From positions 1-64,000 of the forward strand of contig JANXSN010000061.1 of assembly GCA_025352685.1 (NCBI GenBank): DNA of 64,000 nucleotides. Direction: 5' to 3'. Source of the stretch: Sphingomonadales bacterium. GTDB lineage: Bacteria > Pseudomonadota > Alphaproteobacteria > Sphingomonadales > Sphingomonadaceae. The notes below the pieces were generated by a model. That model searched no databases, was not told where the DNA came from, and worked only from the letters and a program-made list of their open reading frames with translations. Shown one piece after another: positions 1 to 8,397 of this stretch (the first letter of the stretch is position 1; each line of letters begins with the position of its first letter). The translations under genes and the position numbers were made by a program.

Positions 1-507
1 GCGAACCACACCCCCCTGATGGACCTTGCTCGTACTTGGCGTCGATGATGAGACAGGCGGACGGCTCGTCGAGCCGGCGCTGCGCAAAGGTCGTCAGGTT
101 CGCGTCGAGGCGCTTGTTGATCGTCAAGATCGTCGACGCCAAGAAGCTGTGACCGCACAGCTCTTCGGTGATCTTCTTGACCTTGCGGGTCGAGACGCCG
201 TGCACGCACATCTCGGCGAGGATGGCGACCAGCGCCTGTTCGGAGCACTGGTAGCGTTCGAACAACTCGGTCGAGAAATATCCGTCACGGTCCTGCGGGA
301 TCCGCAGCTCAAGCCTGCCCACACGCTTATATCAGTGTCCGGTCATAATAACCCGAACGGTAGCCAAGGCGAACCGACAAGCGTTCGCTCTTCCCCGCTT
401 AAAGCAGCTCCTGCAGCAAATCGCGGACGATCTCGCAGAACTGGTCACGGTTGCCGGTCATCAGGTCTTTCGTCGTCGCAACAGATAGCTTAATCTTTCG
501 TGGTCAT
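1..507 (-). pseudogene. Decayed IS256-family (mutator) transposase, runs off the left edge
   Basis: Reading the minus strand from about 318 downwards gives IS256-type sequence: LRIPQDRDGYFSTELFERYQ, then ALVAILAEM, GVSTRKVKKITEELCGHSF, RRLDEP and a catalytic-region start LIIDAKYE. Just upstream, in another frame, is LGYRSGYYDRTLI, which normally continues directly into that segment; a stop (TAA) and a frameshift separate them near 318-325. Further upstream the N-terminus carries two more in-frame stops (one six codons after the ATG at 507, one just before AGKSER), and the usual stretch before AGK is missing. The frame seems to be lost again at the window edge. The family match is by motif recognition. 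It cannot make a working transposase as it stands. Confidence 0.85.
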
Positions 508-900
508 GGCTGGTGCCTCACAGAACTTGGCGGCTTCAACAACACCAGCCTGCCCTCGCCGCTCATATCCTCAAGGGATTTTGCAGAACCTCCCGCACAC
601 TATTTGACCGCCTGATCACAGCGTTCGAGATCGCTAATGCCCCCTCATGGTCAGCTTCAGAACCGGAGACCGCGACGGCGCAGACAGGGCATTGTCGGCT
701 CAAGGTCGCGCGTTTCAAAAGGAAAAGCGGCGCTTGGATGAATTCGAGCCGGAAGCGTGGCCGAATAATCCGATGACAGGACCGCCATGAGCCTGCTGAC
801 CACCACCAGCTGCAGTTATGGTAGCGGAGGTTGCCGGATCGCAACCTTGGCTCCTGCACGAACGCTTGCCGCTTGCACGAGCGGTGCGCATAACGGACTG
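508..900. other. Gap between transposase remnant and binding-protein gene; no gene recognised
   Basis: Short open frames exist on both strands, but none shows a recognisable domain, a convincing ribosome-binding site or a family match. The terminal inverted repeat of the IS256-type element should lie here if it survives; I could not identify it without the partner end. The region probably contains the promoter of the downstream lipoprotein gene. Confidence 0.4.
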
Positions 901-2361
901 ATGCATTGTTCGCTTTACGCCGTCCTGATCGTGACCGGGCTGCTCGCGTCGTGTAGCGAGCCCCGCGACGACGGCGAAACGCAAGTCAGCGTGATCGGGT
1001 CTGGTTTTGCACAAGTCGATCCTGACCGAGTCCCCCTGACTCCGCCTGATCGAATTCTTGCCGGGGCCACCGCACAAAGCCTCGTCACGCTCGATTCGAA
1101 CGGACAGGTCGAACCAGCGCTCGCTGAGAGCTGGATTGTGACCAGCGACGGGCTCAGTACGATCTTTCGAATCCGAATGGCTCACTGGCGCGACGGCACC
1201 GACGTCAATGGCGATCATGTCGCTCAAAGCCTCAATCGCGCGGTTGCTGCTGACAGCCGTAACCCGTTCAAGCCTCTATTGAGCGCTGTCGATACGGTAG
1301 TGGGCATGACGGGCAGAGTTGTAGAAATCCGATTGAGAACACCGCGCCCCAATTTGCTGCAGTTACTTGCTCAGCCTGAAATGGCCATTCAACGCGGTCG
1401 CGAGGGTCTTGGCGATTTTCGCATTGCTCATTTTACTCGCAATCGCGTGCGGTTGACCCCAATCGCTGCCGAAGACGATCCACCCGACCAGGTGCGCGAC
1501 CCGGTGCTGCTTCGCGCCGAACGTCCCGCGTTGGCCATTGCACGATTTGTCGCCAACCGCAGCGACCTCGTTATGGAGGGCACGCTGGCCGACTGGCCCT
1601 ATGTGCGCACGGCCACGTTACGCCCGGGCCGCTTGCACATCGATGCCGTACAAGGGCTGTTCGGGTTAGCCGTGATCAGCAAAAGCTCGTTCCTGGGCAC
1701 CAGCGATATCCGCGCCGCACTCGCAATGGCGATCGACCGCACGGCGCTTGCGAACGCCGTTGGATTGAGCGGTTGGGTCACCGCCGAATCTCCCTTGCCT
1801 GCGCAGCTTGACAGCGCTGCCCCTCCGACAAGGCCGGATTGGAGCGGCGCATCACAGGTCCAGCGTCGCGCCGATGCCGCGGCCAGGATTGCGGCTTGGC
1901 GCAACGGACGACAAATACCGATCCTGCGCGTCGGTCTTCCAGCGGGGCCGGGCATGCGTCTCATGTTCGCTCGGCTCGATGCCGATTGGCGCCTGATCGG
2001 CGTTCGCGCCAAACGGGTAACGTTGAATGCGCCCGATGCAGACCTGCGCCTCATCGACGCTGTTGCGCCCAACAGCAGCGCCAACTGGTATCTCACCGAA
2101 TTGTCGTGCTCGGCCGGGCTTGCGTGTGACGAAGAGGCGGACCGAGCGCTCGATGCATCGCGCAGTGCCGACACGTTAGCAGGCCGCTCGGTGCAAATTG
2201 CAGATGCCGACCGAGTGCTCACCAAGCGGGCAAGCTTTATCGCGCTCGGCAATCCGCTGCGCTGGTCGCTGGTCGATCCGTCACTACCCGGATGGAAGGA
2301 AAACGTGCTCGGCGCCCACCCGCTTTCCGAATTGCGTCCGCCCCGAAGCGCAGCGAATTAG
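901..2361 (+). CDS. ABC transporter substrate-binding lipoprotein, peptide/nickel type (SBP family 5)
   Basis: The 486-residue product resembles extracellular solute-binding proteins of family 5 (oligopeptide/dipeptide/nickel type), which capture a ligand outside the inner membrane and deliver it to an ABC permease. Visible hallmarks are the segment ending LAESW near residue 80, followed by FRIRMAHWRDGT, the usual 'predicted-load' region of this family. I chose the ATG at 901 over an in-frame ATG at 787 because it places a lipoprotein signal at the N-terminus, with the lipobox LASC and the lipidated Cys at residue 18. No permease or ATPase gene is adjacent, so the partner system is unknown. 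The C-terminal half is weakly conserved. It converges on nadC. Confidence 0.75.
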   Translation: MHCSLYAVLIVTGLLASCSEPRDDGETQVSVIGSGFAQVDPDRVPLTPPDRILAGATAQSLVTLDSNGQVEPALAESWIVTSDGLSTIFRIRMAHWRDGTDVNGDHVAQSLNRAVAADSRNPFKPLLSAVDTVVGMTGRVVEIRLRTPRPNLLQLLAQPEMAIQRGREGLGDFRIAHFTRNRVRLTPIAAEDDPPDQVRDPVLLRAERPALAIARFVANRSDLVMEGTLADWPYVRTATLRPGRLHIDAVQGLFGLAVISKSSFLGTSDIRAALAMAIDRTALANAVGLSGWVTAESPLPAQLDSAAPPTRPDWSGASQVQRRADAAARIAAWRNGRQIPILRVGLPAGPGMRLMFARLDADWRLIGVRAKRVTLNAPDADLRLIDAVAPNSSANWYLTELSCSAGLACDEEADRALDASRSADTLAGRSVQIADADRVLTKRASFIALGNPLRWSLVDPSLPGWKENVLGAHPLSELRPPRSAAN

Positions 2362-2556
2362 GCGGGCGGAAGCCAGAGTTTGCTCGCCCCGTTCCCAACG
2401 ACGCGGAATTCTCAAGACCAAGGCGTTCGATGTCGACTGCCATGCCGCGATGGGCGGGATCGTCAGTGTGACGCTGGAAAACCTCCCTCAAACCGCTCAG
2501 TCGACGACGACCGGCCCAGCAGAGGGCCAAGTTTGCCAGTTGTCGGTCCTGGCTTG

Positions 2557-3405
2557 TCAGATCAAATTGAAGTCCAAGCCAATATCGGCCGCGGGCGCGC
2601 TCTGGGTAAGGCGTCCCACCGAGACATAGGTTACGCCAGTTTTCGCCTTGGCGCGGACCGTCTCCAATGTGACGCCGCCCGAGGCTTCAGTCGGGACCCG
2701 CCCCGCAACAAGGGCAACGGCATGACGCAAGGTCGCAGCGTCCATATTGTCGAGAAGCAGGTGTGTCGCGCCTGCCGTTAGCGCCGCCTCGATCTGATCA
2801 ACCCGATCGACTTCGACCATGATCGACGCGACCCCAGCCGCCTTGGCGCGTCGCGTCGCCTCGCCCACCGATCCCGCGACTGCGACATGATTGTCCTTGA
2901 TCATGGCTGCATCCCACAAGCCCATCCGATGGTTTGTGGCGCCGCCCATCCGCGTCGCGTATTTTTCCAGAACGCGAAGACCAGGAATCGTCTTGCGCGT
3001 GTCAAGCAGCGTGCAGCCCGTCCCGGATATTGCCTCGACAAAGGTGCGAGTCATCGTTGCGATGCCCGACAAATGTTGAACCGTGTTGAGCGCCGACCGT
3101 TCCGCCGCCAGCATCGCGCGCGCATTTCCCGAAAGTCGCATCAAGTCAGTGCCAGGGCGAGCGAGCCCCCCCTCTCCGACCAACAGTTCGATTTCAATCG
3201 TCGGGTCCAGCGCGCGAAAGAACGCCTCGGCAATCCGCAGGCCCGCCACGACAATGGCGTCGCGGCTGTCCATCACGCCTGTAAAGCGCGCCGCTGCGGG
3301 AATGACGGCTTGCGAAGTCACATCGCGCGGCGGGTTACCCAAGTCCTCGGCCAGTGTGGCGGCGACGAAAGCATCAAGGTCAAAACTCAAAAAATCGAAG
3401 CTCAT
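2557..3405 (-). CDS. nadC: Nicotinate-nucleotide diphosphorylase (carboxylating)
   Basis: Quinolinate phosphoribosyltransferase: converts quinolinate and PRPP to nicotinate mononucleotide, CO2 and PPi in de novo NAD synthesis. The 282-residue protein has the expected signatures in order: LAEDLG near residue 20, NTVQHLSGIAT, the substrate-binding DTRKTIPGLR, the MIKDNH motif, then VEVD and LLLDN in the phosphate-binding C-terminal barrel. The ATG at 3405 is preferred to upstream alternatives because it starts directly before the family's N-terminal helix and overlaps the tspO stop as ATGA. nadA lies upstream on the same strand; nadB (aspartate oxidase) is not in the window. Confidence 0.95.
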   Translation of the reverse strand: MSFDFLSFDLDAFVAATLAEDLGNPPRDVTSQAVIPAAARFTGVMDSRDAIVVAGLRIAEAFFRALDPTIEIELLVGEGGLARPGTDLMRLSGNARAMLAAERSALNTVQHLSGIATMTRTFVEAISGTGCTLLDTRKTIPGLRVLEKYATRMGGATNHRMGLWDAAMIKDNHVAVAGSVGEATRRAKAAGVASIMVEVDRVDQIEAALTAGATHLLLDNMDAATLRHAVALVAGRVPTEASGGVTLETVRAKAKTGVTYVSVGRLTQSAPAADIGLDFNLI

Positions 3406-3878
3406 GCAGTCGTCCGTGGATTCAATTTGACGATCATGTAATTGAGGCAAACCGCAAAACTGACCCAGACAAGGTAGGGCACCACCAACCAGCTCGCCGC
3501 GAACGAAAACTGGCGTAAGGCGACGCAAAGCGCCAGCACCGACGACCACAGGAATATGACCTCGACCAAGGCGAGATCCGGCCGTTTGAATTTGAAGAAC
3601 AGCGGCGACCAGATGAAGTGGAAGACCAGATTGACCGTATAGAGAATGAAGACTGTTGTCCGCCCGGCATCATCGCTCGCGCCTGTATACGCCAAGACGG
3701 CTGCCCAAGCAGCGAGCCCCAAGATCAGCGTCCACGCGGGACCGAACAACCAGTCGGGCGGCTGCCACGATGGCTTTTTAAGGCTGCGGTACCACGGTCC
3801 TATCTCGGTCGCGAGCCCACCGACCCCGCCGAGGAACACAGCCCATATAGCAGCCGCGACGACAGGAGTGCTGAGCAA
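3402..3878 (-). CDS. tspO: TspO/MBR family membrane protein
   Basis: A 158-residue membrane protein of the TspO (peripheral benzodiazepine receptor-like) family, which binds porphyrins and other hydrophobic ligands. Five hydrophobic segments can be traced. The family motif is clear near residues 34-49: KPSWQPPDWLFGPAW, followed by the FFKFKRPDLALVE and Trp-rich later helices. The start is a TTG at 3878 with a good GAGGAG ribosome-binding site about seven bases upstream. The stop overlaps the nadC start (ATGA), so translation of the two is probably coupled. It sits 144 bp after nadA. In alphaproteobacteria TspO has been linked to tetrapyrrole and oxygen regulation; the link to NAD synthesis here rests only on gene position. 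Confidence 0.9.
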   Translation of the reverse strand: MLSTPVVAAAIWAVFLGGVGGLATEIGPWYRSLKKPSWQPPDWLFGPAWTLILGLAAWAAVLAYTGASDDAGRTTVFILYTVNLVFHFIWSPLFFKFKRPDLALVEVIFLWSSVLALCVALRQFSFAASWLVVPYLVWVSFAVCLNYMIVKLNPRTTA

Positions 3879-4022
3879 AATTAGGCTCCTCTAATAAGAA
3901 ACGTCGCATCCCAGCGGCTGCGGTATCCGCAGGGCATGCACGGAACGTGAATGATAATCGAGTGCGATCAGAGAGAAACCAATCCAAGTCGCTTTTCAAC
4001 TTACGACAAAAAATAAACTCGT

Positions 4023-5033
4023 CTAATCATGATTGAGGTGCACTGGCCCTAAATCGCCCCGCCCAACTGTATTTTCGGCCATCTCGAGCATACGGTCCAA
4101 ACTCTGCTTTGCACGTAACCTCAACCCCTCCTCGATCTCGATCCGTGGCTGTAAATCGCGGAGCGCGACGTGGAGCTTCTCGAGCGTATTAAGCGCCATG
4201 TAGGGGCAGATGTTGCAATTGCAGTTCCCGTCTGCGCCCGGAGCGCCGATGAAACTCTTATCAGGCAGCGCCAATTCCATCTGGTGCATAATGTGCGGTT
4301 CGGTTGCCACGATGAGTGTTGGACCGGGGAATGACTTGGCAAACGCCAGGATGCCGCTCGTCGAACCGACATAATCTGCGTGGTCGAGGATATGAGCGGG
4401 GCACTCCGGGTGCGCAGCGACGGGGGCACCAGGATGCTTTGCCTTGAGCTTGATCAGTTCGGTTTCGCTGAACGCCTCATGCACGATACACACACCTGGC
4501 CACAGTAGCATGTCGCGACCGGTCTTGCGCGCGAGATAACCGCCGAGGTGTTTGTCGGGACCAAAGATGATTTTTTGTTCCCGCGGTATCTGAGACAGGA
4601 TTTTTTCGGCGGATGACGAGGTCACGATGATGTCGCTCAGTGCTTTCACATCGGTCGAACAGTTGATGTACGTCAACGCAATATGGTCGGGATGGTTTGC
4701 ACGAAACGCCGCAAATTTTGCGGGCGGGCATGAGTCTTCGAGTGAGCAGCCCGCATCCATATCGGGCAGGACCACGATCTTGTCGGGAGACAGGATCTTC
4801 GCGGTGTCGGCCATGAATTTGACTCCGCAAAACGCGATCACGTCCGCGTCGGTCGCGGCAGCCTTGCGCGACAAGTCGAGGCTGTCTCCGACGAAATCGG
4901 CTAGGTCCTGAATCTCAGGCTTTTGATAATAGTGAGCGAGGATGACAGCATTGCGCTCCTTACGCAGCCGGTTGATCTCATCGCGCAGGTCGACACCCTT
5001 CAGGCTTCCGCCGAATCTACCTCTAGCATCCAT
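4023..5033 (-). CDS. nadA: Quinolinate synthase A
   Basis: Condenses iminoaspartate with dihydroxyacetone phosphate to quinolinate, using a [4Fe-4S] cluster. The 336-residue length is normal. The three cluster ligands expected for the family are visible: Cys96 in DAGCSLEDSCPP, Cys182 in WPGVCIVHEAF and a Cys in the CNCNICPYMA segment near 271-280 (probably Cys276). AHYYQKPEIQDLADFVGDSL near the N-terminus is the substrate-binding signature. An AAGG-type site precedes the ATG at 5033. It is first in a minus-strand nadA-tspO-nadC group. The expected substrate-supplying gene nadB (or an aspartate dehydrogenase) is not nearby. Confidence 0.95.
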   Translation of the reverse strand: MDARGRFGGSLKGVDLRDEINRLRKERNAVILAHYYQKPEIQDLADFVGDSLDLSRKAAATDADVIAFCGVKFMADTAKILSPDKIVVLPDMDAGCSLEDSCPPAKFAAFRANHPDHIALTYINCSTDVKALSDIIVTSSSAEKILSQIPREQKIIFGPDKHLGGYLARKTGRDMLLWPGVCIVHEAFSETELIKLKAKHPGAPVAAHPECPAHILDHADYVGSTSGILAFAKSFPGPTLIVATEPHIMHQMELALPDKSFIGAPGADGNCNCNICPYMALNTLEKLHVALRDLQPRIEIEEGLRLRAKQSLDRMLEMAENTVGRGDLGPVHLNHD

Positions 5034-5542
5034 CTGCGCCTTGTCCTTGTTGGCAAGGCTGTCAGATGGAGGCCAGACGCCGCGTTCGCAAGAGTGGTCA
5101 GCAGCGATCGGTAGCTCAGCGATGTAACCACTGCCCCGGGGTCGTTGCGGTCACGGCATCATAGAGCAGCGCGCCGGGCCATCATCTCGATCCGTCACGC
5201 CGACGATCGGGCACATGCGCCCCGTGCGGGTACCGCATCTGCAGCAGCCTGCATGGCGGGCCAAGCAACGACGCTATCGCACCATAGCTTGTCCGCCGCC
5301 AAGCAGCCCGCGGCCGATTTGGGGTTGCGACGGTGGTCTTGGCCGTAACGGTAACCCACGTGAGGGGTTCGTGAGGGTATCAAGCGCGATAAACTGAAGC
5401 GGCACGTAAAAGACGGCGCGGTGCTCTATGCTACCGTCGCAAGTGTCGCCAGGCAGCCAAGCGCCGCCATCGAGACTCCGCATCCGTTGGCCGGCCCGCG
5501 GCGACGCAGATCGTTAAGGTTTTCGAGATCGACATCGTCAAC
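5034..5542. other. 509-bp gap between nadA and the DUF4230 gene; no gene recognised
   Basis: Open frames of 60-90 codons occur on the minus strand (for example 5274-5483 and 5195-5383), in different frames that partly continue one another. This could be a decayed secreted-protein gene, since a MAALGCLATLATVA stretch resembles a signal peptide but is followed at once by a stop. No family is recognisable. The nadA promoter must lie at the left part, on the minus strand. Confidence 0.35.
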
Positions 5543-6220
5543 TTAGTGGTGCGCATATACCTGCGACAACGGCGTTGAGCCGTCCATCGCCTCACCGGGT
5601 CCAGCTTGTTCATCGGCGAAGCGGGCTTCCACTTTCGCGTTGATCCCAGCGATGCGCAGAGGCAAAGAAAGGTTACGCACGACCGCGGCCCGTGCCGCTT
5701 CACGCGCCAACTGCATCGTTACGGGGTTATGCGCTTGCCGCATTAGCGACTCGATCCCGACCCGGCGATTGGCACTGTCGAGGTTCGTCTGGGCATCGGT
5801 GATGGCTATCAGTAGCCCCCCGCCATCATATTCGCGGATCGCGCGCAAATCGATGTCCGGCCCCGCTATGTCGACTGGCGGCAGTCTAACCGAAAGCGTT
5901 CGGGTCGCGGCATGCCAGGAGAGACTATGGGCATCCAGCTTGGCAAGATCGACTTCATAACGGACATTGCCGGGCAGGATCAGCGTCTTTCTTGCCTTAA
6001 AGCCCAACCGCGTTTGCTCCGATGTGACCACCGCTACGAACCGCGCTGCAAATGGGGTCAAACGGTTCTCCTCGCGCAAGGCCTCCAAACTTGCTGAAGC
6101 GATCGTCGTGGGATCAGAAGCGGTCGCACGCCGGATGCGCTCAATCACCAGCAAAACCGCGCAGAGCGTCAGCCCCAGCCCGGCTGCGAAGAGTAATAAT
6201 CGTTTTACGCCAGCGTCCAT
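5543..6220 (-). CDS. DUF4230 domain protein, membrane-anchored
   Basis: A 225-residue protein with one N-terminal membrane segment (about residues 6-26) and a DUF4230 domain after it. The family signature is visible as LTPFAARFVAVVTSEQTRLG near residues 55-74, then a KTLILPGNVRYEVDLAKLD stretch and VRLPPVDIAGPDID. The family has no established biochemical function; the layout suggests a periplasmic domain tethered to the inner membrane. Its start overlaps the end of the upstream metallo-hydrolase gene by 16 bp, so the two are co-transcribed. Confidence 0.8.
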   Translation of the reverse strand: MDAGVKRLLLFAAGLGLTLCAVLLVIERIRRATASDPTTIASASLEALREENRLTPFAARFVAVVTSEQTRLGFKARKTLILPGNVRYEVDLAKLDAHSLSWHAATRTLSVRLPPVDIAGPDIDLRAIREYDGGGLLIAITDAQTNLDSANRRVGIESLMRQAHNPVTMQLAREAARAAVVRNLSLPLRIAGINAKVEARFADEQAGPGEAMDGSTPLSQVYAHH

Positions 6221-7068
6221 ACCTTGCCCTCGCTGACAAACCCGCGATCACGCAGGTCGATCAGATGCGCGAGCACCGATTGCCCTGCCGCAGGGTAAAG
6301 GCGCTCGTCGATGCCCTTGTACATGCGCGGGACCATCGCCTCGATCGCGCCGATACCTTCGCCCACCAGCGTCAGGATCTGTCGTTCCCGCTGCCTGCGG
6401 TGGCCGCCGAGACCACGGACGAACTGCTGCGGGTTCGTGATCGGTTCACCGTGCGCCGGATAGAAGAGCGCGTCTTTACGTGCGCCCAGCTTGTCGAGGC
6501 TGCGCATATAGTCCGCCATGTCGCCATCGGGCGGTGAGACCACAGTCGTCGACCAACCCATGACGTGGTCGCCGGTAAATAACGCATTGTCCTCGACCAG
6601 ATGATAACACAGATGGTTGGAAGTGTGACCCGGTGTTGTCACCGCCTCCAATGTCCAATCGAGGCCGTACAGCCGCTCACCGTCGGCCAGAACGCGATCA
6701 GGCGCGTAGGTGCGATCGAACGCGGCGTCAGCGCGCGGGCCACTGTCATCGAGGACCAGCGGCCCGCAACCGACGATCTCGGCTCCCGTCGCCATTGCAA
6801 GAGGTGCGGCAGCCGGACTATGATCGCGGTGTGTGTGGGTGCATATGACAGCGATGATCCGTTCGCTTGCTGTGGCACGCAGGATCGCTTCGAGATGTGC
6901 AGGGTCGGCCGGTCCGGGATCGATTATACTAACTTTGCCTGTGCCCACGATATAGGTCTGCGTACCGGTGTACGTGAATGGCGACGGGTTGGCGGCCAAC
7001 ACCCTGCGTACGCGCGGACTTAGCGACTGAGCGATGTCGGAAATCTGGACAGCAGCGGGCGTCTCCAT
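6205..7068 (-). CDS. Metallo-beta-lactamase-fold hydrolase with C-terminal winged helix (LACTB2-like)
   Basis: A 287-residue MBL-fold protein. The metal-binding HxHxDH motif is HTHRDH at residues 78-83, a second ligand is in TPGHTSNH, the bridging Asp is in FTGDHVMG and the last His in YPAHGEP. The C-terminal 60 residues (after about 225) look like the winged-helix tail seen in LACTB2/RNase-Z-like hydrolases. That subgroup includes endoribonucleases and thioester hydrolases, so the substrate is not settled. The gene overlaps the DUF4230 gene. Its promoter must lie in the upstream gap, which also carries a CtrA-like site on the other strand. Confidence 0.85.
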   Translation of the reverse strand: METPAAVQISDIAQSLSPRVRRVLAANPSPFTYTGTQTYIVGTGKVSIIDPGPADPAHLEAILRATASERIIAVICTHTHRDHSPAAAPLAMATGAEIVGCGPLVLDDSGPRADAAFDRTYAPDRVLADGERLYGLDWTLEAVTTPGHTSNHLCYHLVEDNALFTGDHVMGWSTTVVSPPDGDMADYMRSLDKLGARKDALFYPAHGEPITNPQQFVRGLGGHRRQRERQILTLVGEGIGAIEAMVPRMYKGIDERLYPAAGQSVLAHLIDLRDRGFVSEGKVWTLA

Positions 7069-7138
7069 CCTTGTTATGTGGCGATCTCGGCGGACGGACG
7101 CAATGCGCTGTCGGAAATCCTTACACTCGCATGGCGCA

Positions 7139-7157
7139 TTAAGGATTCGGTAACCAT
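7139..7157 (+). promoter_or_regulatory. CtrA-like binding site
   Basis: The bases read TTAA, seven bases, GTAACCAT. CtrA of alphaproteobacteria binds TTAA-N7-TTAA(C), so this is a full site with one mismatch. It lies 34 bp upstream of the sigma-54-like -24 element and about 70 bp upstream of the divergent hydrolase start, so it could serve either side. Pattern match only. Confidence 0.4.
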
Positions 7158-7187
7158 TGCATGCCTAGGAAAAGCGGCAAAGTGGCG

Positions 7188-7206
7188 AATTGGCACGCCC
7201 TCTGCA
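7188..7206 (+). promoter_or_regulatory. Near-consensus sigma-54 (-24/-12) promoter without a downstream gene
   Basis: TGGCACG at 7191-7197, four bases, then CTGCA at 7202-7206. The sigma-54 consensus is TGGCACG-N4-TTGCA, so only one base differs and the GG/GC spacing is exact. Transcription would start near 7217 and run rightwards, but no plus-strand gene lies before the oppositely oriented glutaredoxin gene that ends at 7464. In alphaproteobacteria such promoters often drive flagellar genes; none is in this window. Confidence 0.55.
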
Positions 7207-7246
7207 TAGTCGAAAGTGTCCCAACGGCGGTGTCCCCCGCCTGAGC

Positions 7247-7289
7247 GGCGGGTCGGTTGCAGCTTTCTGGTCTCGCGCACCGACCCGCC
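7247..7289 (+). other. 11-bp perfect inverted repeat downstream of the sigma-54-like promoter; possible small RNA
   Basis: GGCGGGTCGGT (7247-7257) pairs perfectly with ACCGACCCGCC (7279-7289) across a 21-base loop. A second, shorter hairpin (CCGC at 7237-7240 with GCGG at 7245-7248, loop CTGA) overlaps the left arm, so two alternative folds are possible. No T-run follows, so it is not a standard terminator. It begins about 30 bases after the predicted start point. The rest of the 7069-7463 gap shows no gene. Confidence 0.4.
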
Positions 7290-7463
7290 CTCGCCCGCTT
7301 CCTCACCGTTGCACAAATACAGCTGACGCGCGGTCGCGAACGCGAGAAAACCGCTCCCGTTGGGGGCGCTCTCGGGACAGGTCTTGAATCACGAAAGCCA
7401 ACAACGATCCTTCAGACCAACAACCAGCCTGATCTCAATCGAGGTCTGAACGCTACGACACCC

Positions 7464-7796
7464 TCAAACAGACGCCGCGACACCCCTGTCCCGCATCAGC
7501 TCGGCCAGCTCGCCTGCTTCGAACATTTCCATCATGATATCACTGCCGCCGACAAACTCACCCTTGACATAGAGCTGGGGGATGGTCGGCCAGTCACTGA
7601 ACTCCTTAATGCCCTGCCGGATTCCCGTATCTTGTAGTACGTCCACGCTGCCGAAACCGACGCCGATGTGTTCAAGGATGGCGACCGCTTTCGACGAGAA
7701 GCCGCATTGCGGGAACAAGGGTGTTCCCTTCATGAACAGCAGCACTTCGTTCTTGGCAACGAGGTCGGCAATGCGCGATTGGCTGTCGTCGGTCAT
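7464..7796 (-). CDS. grxD: Monothiol glutaredoxin, Grx4/GrxD type
   Basis: A 110-residue CGFS-type glutaredoxin. The active-site CGFS is at residues 31-34, preceded by FMKGTPLFPQ and followed by the glutathione-binding WPTIPQLY and GGSDI motifs, all in the family order. Such proteins bind a shared [2Fe-2S] cluster with BolA partners and pass clusters on to apoproteins. The bolA gene ends 10 bp upstream on the same strand, supporting that partnership. Last gene of the leuD-to-grxD minus-strand run. Confidence 0.95.
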   Translation of the reverse strand: MTDDSQSRIADLVAKNEVLLFMKGTPLFPQCGFSSKAVAILEHIGVGFGSVDVLQDTGIRQGIKEFSDWPTIPQLYVKGEFVGGSDIMMEMFEAGELAELMRDRGVAASV

Positions 7797-7806
7797 GTCT
7801 CAGTCC

Positions 7807-8040
7807 TTAGTCGGGTATCGCGGTAGTGAGTTGTAACGCGTGAAGTTCATCGCCCATACGCCCGCCCAGCGCTGCATAAACCGCTTTCGTGCGAGCGATG
7901 CGCGATTGGCCGGCGAAACTCGCGGCCACAACCTTTGCGGCATAATGATTGCCGTCGCCAGCAAGGTCGGTAATTTCGACCGCGGCATCGGGAATGCCCA
8001 CAATAATGAGCGCCTCAATTTCGGCAGCCGACATCGCCAT
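7807..8040 (-). CDS. bolA: BolA family protein
   Basis: A 77-residue BolA protein, near the minimum length for the family. The core is recognisable: ALIIVGIPDAAVEITDLAGD, then the GNHYAAKVVAASFAGQSRIA segment and the RTKAVYAALGG / ELHALQL helix. BolA proteins partner with monothiol glutaredoxins in Fe-S cluster handling; here the partner gene follows after 10 bp, and DUF1476 precedes it by only 2 bp. The short form resembles BolA2/IbaG-like members more than long E. coli BolA. Confidence 0.9.
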   Translation of the reverse strand: MAMSAAEIEALIIVGIPDAAVEITDLAGDGNHYAAKVVAASFAGQSRIARTKAVYAALGGRMGDELHALQLTTAIPD

Positions 8041-8042
8041 CG

Positions 8043-8363
8043 TCAGGATCCCATCAGCTGGCGACGCGCGTCGACCGTCTTGTCGGTCAGGGACTGACGG
8101 ATCGTTGCCTCATCGGTGTCAACGCCGGCAGCAGTCAGATCGCCAAGCACCTTGCGCACCACATCATCGTCGCCCGCTTCTTCGAAATCGGCTTGTACCA
8201 CCGAGGTCGCGTAGGACGTGGTTTCCTCGGGAGTCAGGCCCATGAGAGCGGCGGCCCATTGTCCGAAAAGTTTGTTCCGACGCGCAGTCACCCGAAACAC
8301 CATGTCTTCATCGCGGGCGAACTTGGTCTCGAACGCGCGCTCGCGGTCATCGAATTGTGTCAA
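8043..8363 (-). CDS. DUF1476 protein (ATP synthase zeta-subunit/inhibitor family)
   Basis: A 106-residue helical protein of the DUF1476 family. In Paracoccus and related alphaproteobacteria this family includes the zeta subunit, a natural inhibitor of the F1-ATPase. The N-terminal FDDRERAFETKFARDE and the VTARRNKLFGQWAA segment are the family signature. The start is a TTG at 8363, preceded by GGAGG; the upstream in-frame ATG at 8444 would overlap the quinone reductase gene and adds no conserved sequence. It sits 2 bp before bolA. Inhibitory activity in sphingomonad members is not assured. Confidence 0.85.
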   Translation of the reverse strand: MTQFDDRERAFETKFARDEDMVFRVTARRNKLFGQWAAALMGLTPEETTSYATSVVQADFEEAGDDDVVRKVLGDLTAAGVDTDEATIRQSLTDKTVDARRQLMGS

Positions 8364-8397
8364 GGCGGCCTCCGGAATTGTCGAACATGAAATAGGG

